Part shown: one piece after another, positions 1 through 11,404 of the stretch | Layout: each line of letters begins with the position of its first letter | Numbering within the stretch: the stretch's first letter is position 1 | NCBI GenBank assembly: GCA_030340625.1 | Contig: JAOPHQ010004844.1 | Location: forward strand, 62,001-126,000 | From: Merluccius polli | Lineage: Eukaryota; Chordata; Actinopteri; Gadiformes; Merlucciidae | DNA: 64,000 nt | Direction of reading: 5' to 3' | The notes under the pieces: model-generated | The model's database searches: none | What the model was told of the DNA's origin: nothing | What the model saw: only the letters and a program-made list of their open reading frames with translations | Translations under genes and position numbers: made by a program

Positions 1-827
1 CAATCTGATATAGCTAATACTAGAATTGTCTATAGGCCTGTCTCATTTTGTGTAGTTTAACTTATTATTTGGTAGATTTGTCTTATTAATATGTAATTAA
101 TAGCACCTTAATATTTGCTGAAAGCCTTTCATGATTCTTGAAATAATAGGTGTAAGTTCAGATATTAATATTGTATGAGCCTATTAAAATTACGCCTGTC
201 TCTTTAAGACACGTCTTCCAGGGCTCTGCTAGCGAACAATTAAGCAGGCGAGCACTAATCAAAGCAACTTCGCATAAGAGTCTCAGGGCTTCGTGAACAA
301 GTACAGACCTGTGTTAGTGTTATACACTAACACAGGTCTGTACTTGTTAACATTATTTAACATTATTTAACCTTGTCAAAGACGAACAGGCAGAACAAAC
401 GCCCAACTTACAGTGGCCGCAGATTCATCGGGAATCCTGACCGCAGGTGTGTAAACAAGATGGAGTGACAGCGGGGACGGCCAATCACACAAGAAACGGC
501 AGAGCCAATCGAGGAGCTTGTGGGCGGGTCTAAACTAAGGGAAAGAGGCTTCAGCTTGAGCGGCAGTTTTCCGCTTGGTCCTAGTGCTTGACCTGTCTCT
601 GTTCACTATAGCGTAACATTGTTTTTGGACGGTAAAAAGTGCGAGGGACCAAAACGGCCTTTTGAAAAAGTGCGGGGGACATGTCCCCCGTGTCCCCCCC
701 GTAAATTACGTCCGTGCGTTACTGCAGTGTGGATGTTCAGGGCTGGTGATTTTGCTTTGATTGCATTATATGTTCCTCTCCTCTCAAACGCGTTACGAAT
801 GTCCCAAAACAATATGTATGCATTCTG
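1..827. other. non-coding stretch, no gene recognised
   Basis: No exon-like reading frame is seen. The stretch holds a strong hairpin (listed separately) followed by a short direct repeat of cattatttaa around 350-370, and a perfect 18-bp palindrome, cgggggacatgtcccccg, at 673-690 inside a run of C/G-rich sequence. The latter resembles the inside of a decayed DNA transposon, but I cannot assign a family. Confidence 0.5.
296..348. repeat. perfect 25-bp inverted repeat with 3-nt loop
   Basis: Bases 296-320 and 324-348 are exact reverse complements, separated only by tat at 321-323. The stem would extrude as a cruciform or form a transcript hairpin. No tRNA, microRNA family or terminator is recognised. 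It may be the two fused ends of a small MITE. Confidence 0.85.
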
Positions 828-1079
828 TTAAAAGGTCTCCTTCACCGTTTTTACTTGCTCCTTTTGGAATATGATAGGTCACTCCTAGTTGCATATGCAT
901 GCACGTGGAAAACGTTCTTCTACCCCCATTGCATGCATTAGCCAATGTAAGAACACTACAGACGGACGAGGAAGTCAGAAACGAGGAAGTGAGAAAAAGC
1001 CCAACAGTCTGACGTATGAATGTGTATGAATATTCATGACCTCGCCTACCTTGGCTTGAGACCGCCCTCAGGAAAACAG

Positions 1080-2095
1080 GGGGGTATTGCACAAAACTAG
1101 GATAAGGGATTAAGCCGGGATATGTTTACGGATTTAGGTTATCCTGGCTAAATTTAGCCTCAAGTCGGTTGCATGAAAGCAGCTCACACTTATCCCGGCT
1201 AAATTACCATGGTGATTTATTCTCCGCAGTTAGCCTGCTCCAGACCAGGCTAACAGCCAGGCTAAGCTTAATCCTAGTGATTCACCTGTATTTACACCGT
1301 CAATCCTGTGAGGAATTAATGTGTTTTACAGCATGTGCATGGTCTTCCTAAGTATGTTGCATCATTTTAATTATCCCGAATTAAAATATTACATATATAG
1401 TCATTTCTCATTTCATTTAAATCTGTTGGCTGTTTGCAATTGCAACAGTCTTTTTATATTGATTCAAGTGTTATTACTCAGGCCAACACAGTTAAAGTCT
1501 ATATTTTTTCATACTATGACACATTTACGTTTGTGTTTATGAAAGTCCGCCTTTATTACGCAACTGCAGCGCATTTGGAAATGTCAACAAACAGATGAGC
1601 GCAACATGCTTATGTCATATGTATAAAATGTATTTTAATCACACAAACGAACCTTTGCAACATGTGAAACAGCCCATTGGCTACCATGCATAATAAGCTG
1701 TTTTAAATTGCACATTTCAAATCGCGCAGACGTCACCGAGCCCGACCCGAACCCGAGCATATTCTAAATATCTGTCCGAACCCGACCCGGCCCGTCGGGT
1801 CCCCTCGGGTCCCGTCGGGCTTGGGTCGGGTATCCAATAAGGAGCTGTTCAGCGGCCGTGACGTATGAAACGCCATGTTCCGATCGGTGATTCTGTGAGC
1901 GATCGCGAGGTCTATTCAAGCATGCCGCTTATCCCAACTAGCTTCACCTGACGTGATTTAGCCGCGCCTATTTATCCTGCCTTGGCAATCGTGCAACCGA
2001 TTAAGCCAGGATACAAGCAGAATAAGCAGAATAGTCCAAGCCGCGCTTACTCAATTATCCTGGATTTCTTTATCCTAGTTTTGTGCAATACCCCC
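1080..2095. mobile_element. 1.0-kb non-autonomous DNA transposon with about 26-bp TIRs
   Basis: The left end (from 1079/1080) begins GGGGGTATTGCACAAAACTA and continues to about 1105. The exact reverse complement lies at 2070-2095. CAG at 1077-1079 and 2096-2098 would be a 3-bp target duplication. Subterminal motifs of the type ATCCYGGCTAA recur inside. A GC-rich segment at about 1735-1830 with repeated cccgac/cgggt words looks like a separate dispersed repeat. No transposase frame is seen. The element interrupts the MITE copy at 828-2508, so it is the younger of the two. A 3-bp target fits PIF/Harbinger or CACTA-type elements, but CAG is not the usual TWA. Confidence 0.8.
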
Positions 2096-2149
2096 CAGGA
2101 AGAACGTGTATTGTTGTTGTGACGTCGTGGTGATTTGTCGTGTTGATAA

Positions 2150-2211
2150 CATAGACATCTTATATCATGAATGTATCTAATGGATGTATATAGTAACTTA
2201 AGATGTCTATG
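2150..2211. mobile_element. 62-bp miniature element with 8-bp target duplication
   Basis: The left end catagacatctta is inverted at the right end as taagatgtctatg. The element is flanked by identical gttgataa at 2142-2149 and 2212-2219. It is absent from the related MITE copy at 27341-27920. The 8-bp duplication is what hAT-type transposases leave. Confidence 0.75.
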
Positions 2212-2233
2212 GTTGATAACGCACTAGAGGGAT

Positions 2234-2266
2234 GGGATCACTCGCCTCTGATTGGCGAGTGATCCC
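2234..2266. repeat. 13-bp inverted repeat, 7-nt loop
   Basis: gggatcactcgcc at 2234-2246 is exactly inverted at 2254-2266. It lies inside MITE copy A and is not conserved in copy B, where only the half-site cagaggcgagt remains. Confidence 0.7.
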
Positions 2267-2508
2267 AAGTACACTGTGATGGACAGTGTTGTTAGCCAAT
2301 CAGAGGCAAGTCATTTAAATGTTATGAATATTCATGAGTAAAAGCCGAAAACCTCTCGTTCTTCCCCGCCCACCACCTCCTCCAAACTAGAACAGCCTGA
2401 AACAGGCGCACCAGAGCATTGTTTTCACCAAAACCGGCTCACAGGGCATTCATTAATACTAGAGACCACTGCAAAATTAACGAAAAAATGATGAAATGAG
2501 ACCTTTAA

Positions 2509-4596
2509 ACTAGCCTTGATTTCCTTTGAATGTGTCATGCTATTCAACCTCAATAACCACAAGGACTTTTTAGGTTTTGTTTTTCAGATGAATGCATGGT
2601 GTGTGTGTGTGATCGTGTTTCTTTGTGATGCTGATAAAGTCCATGCGATATAATGATGATGGTTAAAACTGTGAGTAACATACAAGTAACAGCCTTCTCT
2701 TTAAGGAACATTATGCCCCAACATCCAAATGCAAACATGCAAATGAAAAAACTTGTACAACACTATTTATTTTACTAATGACAAAGAAACTGTAATGATC
2801 AAATTGACTTCTGAAGTCGTAGATACAAACAACTGATTGTTTCATAGTGTGACGGTCAGTCAGGCCGTTTAAATACAATTTTCACGCAAAGCCAGCGCAC
2901 CGCTCCTATATGTTAAGATGATATGCTATCGTGTCACGGCTGAACCGCTTCTAGCTGCTAAGCCGAATCATATGCCAGAGATTAAACTGCGTTTAACCCA
3001 ATTAGCAATACTTTAATGCGTGAACTCATCTTTGTCGTTTTTTTGCCATGTTGGCTCAGGATGAACGCACAGAGAAGGACGCCTATCGCCTCATGGCCTC
3101 TTTAGCCAGGAAGACTAAATAAGCAGGAGGATTGTGGGTAATACTGTCTCTCAGTAGAGCCACCCACCCCCAGTGAATTGTCCGTATAGAAAGACACTGC
3201 AGTCTAGACACTGTGCAGAACCTCACAGCAGAATAAAAACAACACACAGCCTCAATGGAGATGAGTTGTTCTTGATCTTAATGCACATTATCGTCTGTGA
3301 CTCCCCCACCCCGAGGAGGGAACTCTTAAGAGGGAGTCATTCGGGGAGAAGTGAGTGAGCGAGCGCCTGCCCGCCCGCAGGGCTCCTCAGGGCCAGCTAC
3401 TACTGGAACCATGACGACGATGCACCACCCAGGCTACTTTAACTGTCATGCAGCGGTATCGCAGCGCCTTCCGCCACGGTGCACTGACGCGTGGCCGAAG
3501 CCATTTAGAAGCGCCCCGCTTAACCCAAGCCAACAAAACTTCTGATTCCAGCAGCCTGATAGTTCTTGGAGGAGAGAGGCTGCACCACACCACCTCTGGC
3601 GGTGGGCGGAAGTGCCTGTGAGCATATTTTGGTGCACCGCGCACACACAGACCCCCAGGAACTATACGAACGTGGCCGATGGGATATCTGGTGGTGTGTC
3701 AACAACCATCGTTGTTGACATGGTTGTCTCCGTTATTCAAAGACTATAGGGTGAGATTTGTGCAATGGCTTCATGAAAACGCCAACTGGTGTCTAGAAAT
3801 AAGGGGCATAAAGAAGGACAAATTAGATGGCATTTGGTCATTTAAGGCTTGTAGGGGTTTTGGATGATTGTAACATCTTCGCTGTTTGGCCAGGATTTGC
3901 TCTTTAGCCCGAGTCCTACATGTCCTGCACGAGTCCAAGCCAAGGGAGTGAGGGACCAGAAGTTAAATGGAAGTGTTCTTGCATTGGGAATGTGAAAGTT
4001 AAATGGCACATTGATGCCAGTAAATAAATAAAATACTATTTTATCATAGTTGTACAGTAGTTTATATTGCGTGATTCACAATCAGTTTTAAAACAACCAT
4101 TTATAATACACAATAAGTTGTTGAAGGAATAAAAAGAGTGATGAGAAAAACTCAATTGCACTTGACATTAGTGGTGGTACAAAATGGTTGGTATACATGG
4201 TCTCATGGTTCTCATGTATTCGTTTGACTACCGGTCATTGCTATAGAGCCAAACGCATGACTTAATCGAAACACAATTGAATCAAAACAAAGTGGGGGCG
4301 AGCAAAATTAGTTGATGGTGGCATTAATATCTTCTTCTTGATAGGCTTTCCGACAAAAAGAGAGCGACTGGTGCACCGGTCTACCACCACTGCAACCGGC
4401 AGCCATCAGAACGAGGTCCACTTACAAACGGCAACGCAAAACAACCAGTGGTTCATGTGCAAAACAAACGTAGCATTAAAAAGGCATGGTGCGCTGCAGG
4501 CAACAATCTAATTCGGCATAATCCTCTGCACATGAACTTTAAGCTTGCGCTTACAAAGTCAAAGGAGATGCGCCGCTAGGTGCACGGAGCTAATTA
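2509..4596. other. gene-free stretch
   Basis: No exon, RNA gene or clear transposon was recognised. The reading frames are short and use no known domain. Some moderately GC-rich segments (2870-3130, 3350-3670) could be regulatory, but nothing in the sequence proves it. Confidence 0.4.

Positions 4597-4638
<42 letters not shown>
4597..4638. repeat. (GAT)n microsatellite, 14 units
   Basis: Uninterrupted GAT trinucleotide run. Confidence 0.95.
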
Positions 4639-4639
<1 letters not shown>

Positions 4640-6334
4640 CATCTTCAATGGCGTGAGGTAATTCTCATGCTCTTTTTAAAAGACAGTGGAGGGAGAGAAT
4701 ATGGCACATAACCGCTCGGAGCCCTTGTAATGTCTACGGCGGCTCAGCTAAATGTGGCAGCCAGTGTCAGGGCAGATCAACGCACGCTTCCCAGGACTCG
4801 CTTTGGTGCCGTAATCCAGGTCTGGTCTGAATGGGGGGGGTTGACCCCGGGGGAAGCCTGCATGGCTTCTTGTTTTCTTGCCTTGGTGTTTCAAGCCACA
4901 CTGCATTTATGGTGGAGAGTTTAATATACGCTAATTCCCTTCTTTTTAAAAATGGAGAAAAAGAAAAACGTTTAGCGAGTATAAACCACTTTTGTGAAAT
5001 TATGAACTACGTTATCCTCTGTTCAAGCTGCTGTTCTCCGCTTTGGTTATGAAGGAAATGGTATGAGGTGTATATATGTATATACGGTTGTAAATATGCT
5101 AATATATAAACTAAAATATGTTTCTCAATGTCAAATGGACTATTTATGAGTGTCTTTTGGAGTTGTGTGTGAACTACGTTTGGGCCAGCAATACAAAATT
5201 TAATCTTTTCGCTAGTTTACTTGCAGAGTTCAGTTTGACACGACACAAAATGTTTCCGTAATGCTAATTAATTCATACATATAAATATGATGCATCAGAA
5301 AGTGCAACTTGGCAGTAGCGCAGCTTATTGCATCTCACCACAACAACAATATATTTAGATGCGCTGTGTTTTTCCTAGCCTTATCATCCACCTAATGCTC
5401 TGTATTTCTTGAAGAGAACCCCTCCCCCATTTCCTTCCGTCTGATTTCACATATCTCATTAAATTATAATCTGTTATTCTCTGCCTTAAACTAACAACAG
5501 ATCATCCAGGTATCTGGCTAACCAGACATGAAATTCATGAGTCTTGTATGCTAACTGGATTTCACCACAAAAAAACAGCTCAACCCACATAAAAATGTTT
5601 AAAAAAAAGACATGCGTCCTTTTTTATTTTTTACTAGAAACGGAACATTAATCTTGCTTATTGGCCTACAATAACTGATAGTCCCTGCCTAACCACAAAA
5701 TAATTTGACTAAAGTCTTGGAAAATGGTGTCAAAAGACCACAGAAAATCTGCAGTTTTCAATTATTTGTATTCATCCAAAACCTCTAACTAAGCACAAGG
5801 AATATGGCGGTTGTGGAGGGAAAGGGACTTTTCCTCCATGCTCCTAAAGTGCTTCACACTTACTTGCATACTGAAGAAATCCGCCATTAAGACTTTAAGA
5901 CATTAAACATGTAAAATTAACTTTTTATTTTGAAAAAGTGGGACAGGAGGATTCATTGCCTGGGGGGTGAAGGGCCAGTGAAGCGTGTGCTTGCATATGA
6001 GATGCGTTCTGTCGTCCCCATGGCAACGGGCGAAAGATGGAAAAGGTGTACAGAGCAAAGCTGTTTTTTTCAGGGTTTTTTACATTTTTTTAGATGAGTT
6101 ACACAAATGTTGGCAAAGCAATGACGGTTTCTTTTCCCACCAATGTAATACAAACATTATGGGATGTCATGCTTTGCAGATTAGGGGTTCAGGGTTGAAA
6201 TACCGAGGGGCATTACAGAAATGATGAAATGTGTCTGAAAGCCACACTACATGCAGAATCTGATTTGGAGCTCTGCCAATTGTTGTTAGTTAATGCGTTT
6301 CACTGTTTGCTGCCTTTTCAACACCCCCTCACTG
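4639..6334. other. gene-free stretch
   Basis: AT-rich intergenic sequence. No coding exon, RNA gene or mobile element recognised. Confidence 0.4.
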
Positions 6335-6400
6335 CACGCACACACACACACACACACACACTTAGTACGCACACACACACACATGTGCGCACGCACACAG
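6335..6400. repeat. CA-rich microsatellite
   Basis: Two CA runs separated by cttagtacg, followed by CG/CA-rich sequence. Confidence 0.9.
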
Positions 6401-7137
6401 CTCCTATTGCAGCGGCCCTCTCAGCGGTGAGAATGTAAAGGTACAAATCATTTCCCCTTCTTGTCATCATCAATCATAATTAGGTGACAATTTCTTCACC
6501 TTGCATCAATTTGTGCCCCGCAGATCAAACAGCCGTGTTAATGGGAGCTGCAGAGTTCTTCTTGACCGTAATTCACATCATGTGGGGAAAGAAGTAGCCA
6601 TTAAAGGCCCTCTAGCCAACTCTCCTATAATATATTGTTTCGGTCTCCACTGTAAGGTGATCCCACACACATGCACGCAGGCATTCCCATACACACACAC
6701 TCTCACACCAACGCACTCTCACATTTGCACACACACACACATACATACACACACACACACTGGGGAATGCAAATATCTATTTGTGTTCCGTATTTAGTGG
6801 TTTGGCTACAGAGTGAGTCCGTTAGGTAATGCAAGCTATTAGAAATGTTCAAACAAATCTCACTGATTCTGTAATCCTTTAATCCATTAATCGGGATACA
6901 ATTGGCTTTTATGACGATAGCCAATTGGAGCTAATAGACTTTTGTGCTTTGGTGTGTGTGCTGTGTTGCTGATTTACTGGCGGCGTGTTCAGAGCTCTGG
7001 TTCTTAACTGTGATTTACTCTCTTATTGATTATGACAAGTAAACAAGGTCCAGTGGTGTTTAGCTACAGACATAAGATAAACTGGTTGCTCAAAGCTCGC
7101 CTGTGTAATTACGAATAATTGTGACCATAGGCGTTTT

Positions 7138-7140
<3 letters not shown>
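6401..7140. other. gene-free stretch with CA repeat and TAAT-rich blocks
   Basis: Contains an imperfect CA run at 6663-6760. The blocks at 6470-6620 and 6830-6930 are rich in TAAT/ATTA homeodomain-type words and lack simple repeats, which is the look of conserved non-coding elements near developmental genes. Conservation itself cannot be judged from one sequence. Confidence 0.35.
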
Positions 7141-7191
<51 letters not shown>

Positions 7192-7210
7192 GTGTGTGTG
7201 TGTGTGTGTG
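7141..7210. repeat. (TG)n microsatellite
   Basis: About 35 TG units with a single interruption (tccg near 7190). Confidence 0.95.
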
Positions 7211-8430
7211 AAAGAGATTTTGAAATGACAATAATGGCAGCCAGTTTCCACAATCAAACTATAGCACATCGCAATTTTCAAAGAAAGTCATTTCAGTTTT
7301 GGAAAGGTGTACACATCTAGTGCTATTAAGATTTTTTTTCAATAATGGAAAATAGTGGGCCTTTACATTCCAACTATAACTGTATGATAATATTACATCT
7401 TTAATACTTGGGGTATAGCCTATACATGAAACAAGTCTTTTTCGTCGTCAAAATCAACCTTGGTATTTCTTCCAACGTATGTTTATTATAGCACAAGGTG
7501 CTGATTTCACACCCAGTGTTTGATAGTTTAGGCTGCCTGTCACTTTAAGGTATTGAGAATAGTAGCGATTTGGAAGGTGATCCTGTGACTAAAATCAAAA
7601 CCATATTAGCTTGAGGATAAACCAAGGAGCACCAATGCTAATGGCTAATTGCTAACTTGTAAATGCCTGGAAATGGAATCCCTTAACTTTAATTGCTAAT
7701 TAGTGTTTTCTACTTTTTGGGGTCCCACTTATGACACTCACTTATGTATAAAAAAAAAAATCACACATTAAAGTGCATTAGGTGAATTACTGGCATAGTA
7801 CTGGCATGGTATGGGAAAACTTAAATTGGACAACATTAACAAAATAATCAATTTACAGTGCTTTTGAATAGGTCTCAAACTAGTTTCTTCACCAGATTTC
7901 ACTGTGTTAAAATGCTAAAGCTAACCATTTTGAGTTCCTGTGCTCCACTGAACTTTTAAGCTATGTGTTTGTTTGTACCAGTGCTTCAGTGCTGTTGATG
8001 AAGGTAAAGGCTGTAGCTATACTTCTCTGTTGTCATCCATTGGCTTAAGTGTTTGCCAACAGTTGAACAAGTGTGCATGTGCATCTATCGAAAGTTACGT
8101 CATAGAGGATCAAAAGTGGGTTGATATTTTGTTTTGGAACGTATTGTGCTTTTGTGGTGGAGAAAAAACAGGAAGAATACTCAGTAACACCCAATACACG
8201 CCTTCCTATTGGCTGTCCTACACCCTGTCTACGCAAACTTTTCAGACAACCAAAAATGCTGTTGTGTCATCTTCCACCTGCTTTTGCAATTTCCCAAACA
8301 AAAGAAGAGCAACTGGTTTCTAAATTGTTTTCCCCCAGTGTGTATTAGAATCAAATAATCCATTCTCAAGTTTGTTGCGCTGTCTGCCGTGGTCATAGCT
8401 GAGTGTCATGATGGGACACTATAGGCCACA
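7211..8430. other. gene-free stretch
   Basis: No gene recognised. The frame at 7973-8323 (116 codons) has no domain and an ordinary length for chance. Confidence 0.4.
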
Positions 8431-8618
8431 GTCTCTCTCTCTCTTCTCTCTCTCTTTTCCTCTATCGCTCTCTCCCTCTCTCCCTCTTTTCCTCTCTCTC
8501 TCCCTCTTTACCTCTCTCTCGCTCTCTCTCTCTCCCTCTTTTCCTCTCTCTCTCGCTCTCTCTCTCTCTCCCCCCTCTCCCTCTTTACCTCTCTCTCTCT
8601 GTCTCTGTCTCCGTCTCC
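8431..8618. repeat. 188-bp polypyrimidine (CT)n tract
   Basis: Nearly pure C/T on the plus strand made of ctctct runs with tccctctttncc interruptions. Mirror-symmetric purine/pyrimidine tracts like this can form triplex (H-) DNA. Confidence 0.9.
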
Positions 8619-9398
8619 AAAGCCAAAAACCTGCAGCTCAGAGCTGCTCCACTTTAGCGCTGCGTGACGAGAGGCGAGCAGACAGGCGCGAGTGTAACAC
8701 CCTCCAGTCATGCAAAATGCAAAAGAAATACGACTTTTATTGCGGCTCCCTGGCGGTGACATAACAATCTGGTCAACCAACCCCCCCCAACCCCCCTACT
8801 AAATCTCTGAGTCTCTCAATTTTATTTTTTGCAGTCGGCCACAGATGAAAGGAAGACACAAGATTCAGCGTCATTTGGTATGTGAAGGATTTAGACAAAA
8901 ATCCATGAAAATCCTTTTTTTCTCATTGTGATAGCTTTTTATCTGTTGGTGTATTGTTCACATTCCTTATCTCACCCAATGTTTTGAGCGCAAGTACATG
9001 AATTGATGGAGTTAGGATTCACAATTGGAAAGAAAACACAGGCCTATTTAGTTTAGTTTCATCCTATGCTCGTCTGTTATAGGAAACGTTCCCGACTCGT
9101 GTCAGATGAATCTTTCACGAAGTACACTTCACGGTGGTTCATCTATCCAGGTTTTTTTTAGGGTGTAGCCTCTCTGAAACGGTTTCCGGAGTTTTCCTTG
9201 TGAATAATGCATAGCTAAAAGCATTGCCGACTCCCAATCATGTCCTTCCCAAGTAAACACAGAGATTTCTTTTGAAGACGTTTGTTTGCCCTCCCACGGT
9301 GGTTGCTATTCCATCTTTAGTCCATCTCCATCGTTTCATGGTTGTTTCCTGCAAAGATGCGAAAATGAGAAGCTGATGGAGTGTGCGTGTGTGTGTGT
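8619..9398. other. gene-free stretch
   Basis: No coding or RNA feature recognised. A short TG run sits at about 9387-9402. Confidence 0.4.
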
Positions 9399-9483
9399 GT
9401 GTGATTATGTTATTACATAGTAATAACATAAACATGTTATTACATAGTATACATGTTATTACATAGTAATAACATAATCACAC
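9399..9483. repeat. AT-rich palindrome built from a repeated module
   Basis: gtgtgattatg at 9399-9409 is inverted at 9473-9483. Between them the module tgttattacatagt occurs three times, two of the copies followed directly by aataaca so that the module is itself near-palindromic. The block ends immediately before the SINE. Confidence 0.75.
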
Positions 9484-9775
9484 GGTGTGGGCGGCAGTGG
9501 CGCAGGAGGTAGAGCGGGTTGCCTAGTAATCGGAAGTTTGCTAGTTCGATTCCCGGCTACTCCTAGCTAAGTGCCAAGGTGTCCCTGAGCAAGACACCTA
9601 ACCCTAACTGCTCCCGGCGAGCTGGCTGATGCCTTGCATTGCTGACCCGCCGTCGGAGTATGAATGTGTGTATGAATGGGTAAATGTGAGGCAATTGCAA
9701 TTGTAAAGCGCTTTGAGTGGTCATACCTATGAGAAAGCGCTATATAAATGCAGTCCATTTACAATTTACCATTTA
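9484..9775 (+). mobile_element. tRNA-derived SINE
   Basis: The head carries RNA polymerase III promoter boxes: an A-box-like tggcgcaggaggtagag near 9496 and a B box agttcgattcc near 9542. The body is not tRNA-like. The 3' part has the fish-typical aaagcgctttgagtgg and agaaagcgctatataaatg words, which are shared with LINE tails and imply retrotransposition by a partner LINE (probably L2-like). It ends in atttaccattta near 9775. It is not a functional tRNA gene, because no acceptor stem or CCA-proximal pairing closes the head. Confidence 0.8.
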
Positions 9776-11404
9776 GTAGCAATGCAAAGTGTCTGCATCG
9801 CTATCAACGCTTATATTTGCCACAAACATATTGTCCCCTATTAAGAATCAGTAGGATCATGGCCGTAAAGGTGTTGAAGAAGAAACTCATGGACTCAACA
9901 TTTAATTATTGCATTGGTTTTTCACATGACCTCTACCAACGCCAACAGAACATTGTCATGAATACAGTATAATAAGTAGGAGCATTGTCGATGCCAGGCA
10001 CATTTTGTCCTGACCAAAAAAAGATGAAATGAAGATACTTCCCTTCAGTGAGAGTTACAGACTTTCATTAATGAGCTGATTTAACAGTGACAGTGTTTTG
10101 ACTGGCAAAGGTTTGCTGGCCTTTACCATGAACTGCACAATCGCCATGGTCCAATTACAACAATGCAGAACACAAGATCATATTTACCTATTAGACATAA
10201 AGTACATACGATATAGTGGAAACGTGAGGTGCATAGGAATTGTAAAAGCCTGCGTCCCAATTTAGCCTTGTTTTGTCATGTATCTCGTTTCAATATGGTT
10301 TCTCGACGGCCTCTAATTAGAGCGTGATGTTGACATGCCTTGTAATGAGAGCTTATTTTTATATTTCCAAAAATGCCTGCTGCTTGCTCAAAAGATAGTA
10401 AACCATATTTTTGTTCTTCAGCTTCACTTTCACCATCAATAAATCATGCAGGGAAAACACAAAACAAAATAAAATGGAAGCAAAGACCCACCTCACTAAT
10501 TATTGAAGAGATATTGTGTACAATCAGAGTATTACTTTGTACACATTTGTATCAAGTCATTTTCTTTACTTTACAGTACACTTTACAAGACATTTATAAA
10601 AGCATTACGTTTTAGACTAAAGGCATTAGTTAAGTTGAGGTATTTTGGTTAAAAATGCTTATGTTTCTGGTTAGGTAAAGCTCTATGCATGCTGGGAAAT
10701 GAACAGTGGAAAAGCCTGTATGGTTGGGTCTCATTTCTAACCGGTTCCTAGGTGATGCGGAGCGCTAGCAGGTGCGTCTCCTCAATCACCCAAGCCCCTA
10801 AATGATGCTGACTGATTGACAGCTGAGTTAATGATGGCTTGAATGGTTCATGACAGGTCCCATGAATATCTCTGTGTGTCTTATCCCGTCCGACGATTAC
10901 GATATTGATCAGTTGTGCGATCCCCAGGCAACCCCTTAGTGAGAAGAAATGCGCTGTGGGTAGGGAGTTTTTCTTCTTTTTGCTGATCCCCTATGACTGT
11001 GACGTGTAAGTGAGTTCTATCTCATTTTGTGTTGTTTTTGCAGATGTTTTTTGAGACTATTGGAGTGGTGACTAGTGATAAAAGGAAGGAAGGAAGGAAG
11101 GAAGATAGAGGAAAGTATTTTTATCTACTGTATAGTAATGTTTGGGGGGGGGGGGCATCTGTATTCCCATATGATTCTGAGCCAGTGGATTTGTAACAGA
11201 TGAGCTGGTTTCGGTTCCAAGTGAACTGCAAACAGCCAGCAGAGTGTAAACATATTGGGTTTGGCTCTGCTACCGGAGGATTTCTGTTGCGCGATTGTTG
11301 ACAACTGACTGCAGGCAGGCTTAGGCTATGTGCCGGCTCAGCCCCGGCTAGCCCGGCTCAGCCCCGGCTAATTTAAGCACTGCCTATACCTGATCCCAGG
11401 TAAT
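9776..11404. other. gene-free stretch
   Basis: Holds a short (GGAA)n run at 11082-11105, a G run near 11145 and a duplicated ccggctcagccccggcta unit near 11335-11370. No exon or RNA gene recognised. Confidence 0.4.

Larger units (their letters stand above)
828..2508. mobile_element. TTAA-flanked MITE, copy A, with two nested insertions
   Basis: The ends read ttaaaaggtctc (from 828) and gagacctttaa (to 2508), inverted copies of each other flanked by TTAA. The same family recurs uninterrupted at 27341-27920, sharing internal blocks such as aaaacgttcttctaccccc, the cattgc...aatg segment, tattcatg...cctcgcc, agccaa(t/c)cagaggc and the terminal aaaccggct...gagacctttaa. Comparing the copies shows that copy A carries a 1-kb insertion (1080-2095) and a 62-bp insertion (2150-2211). 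TTAA targets are used by piggyBac and Kolobok elements, but no transposase is present, so the superfamily is open. Confidence 0.8.

Noticed and set aside
9484..9560. functional tRNA gene
   Set aside because: A and B boxes are present but there is no cloverleaf; the sequence continues into a SINE body and tail.
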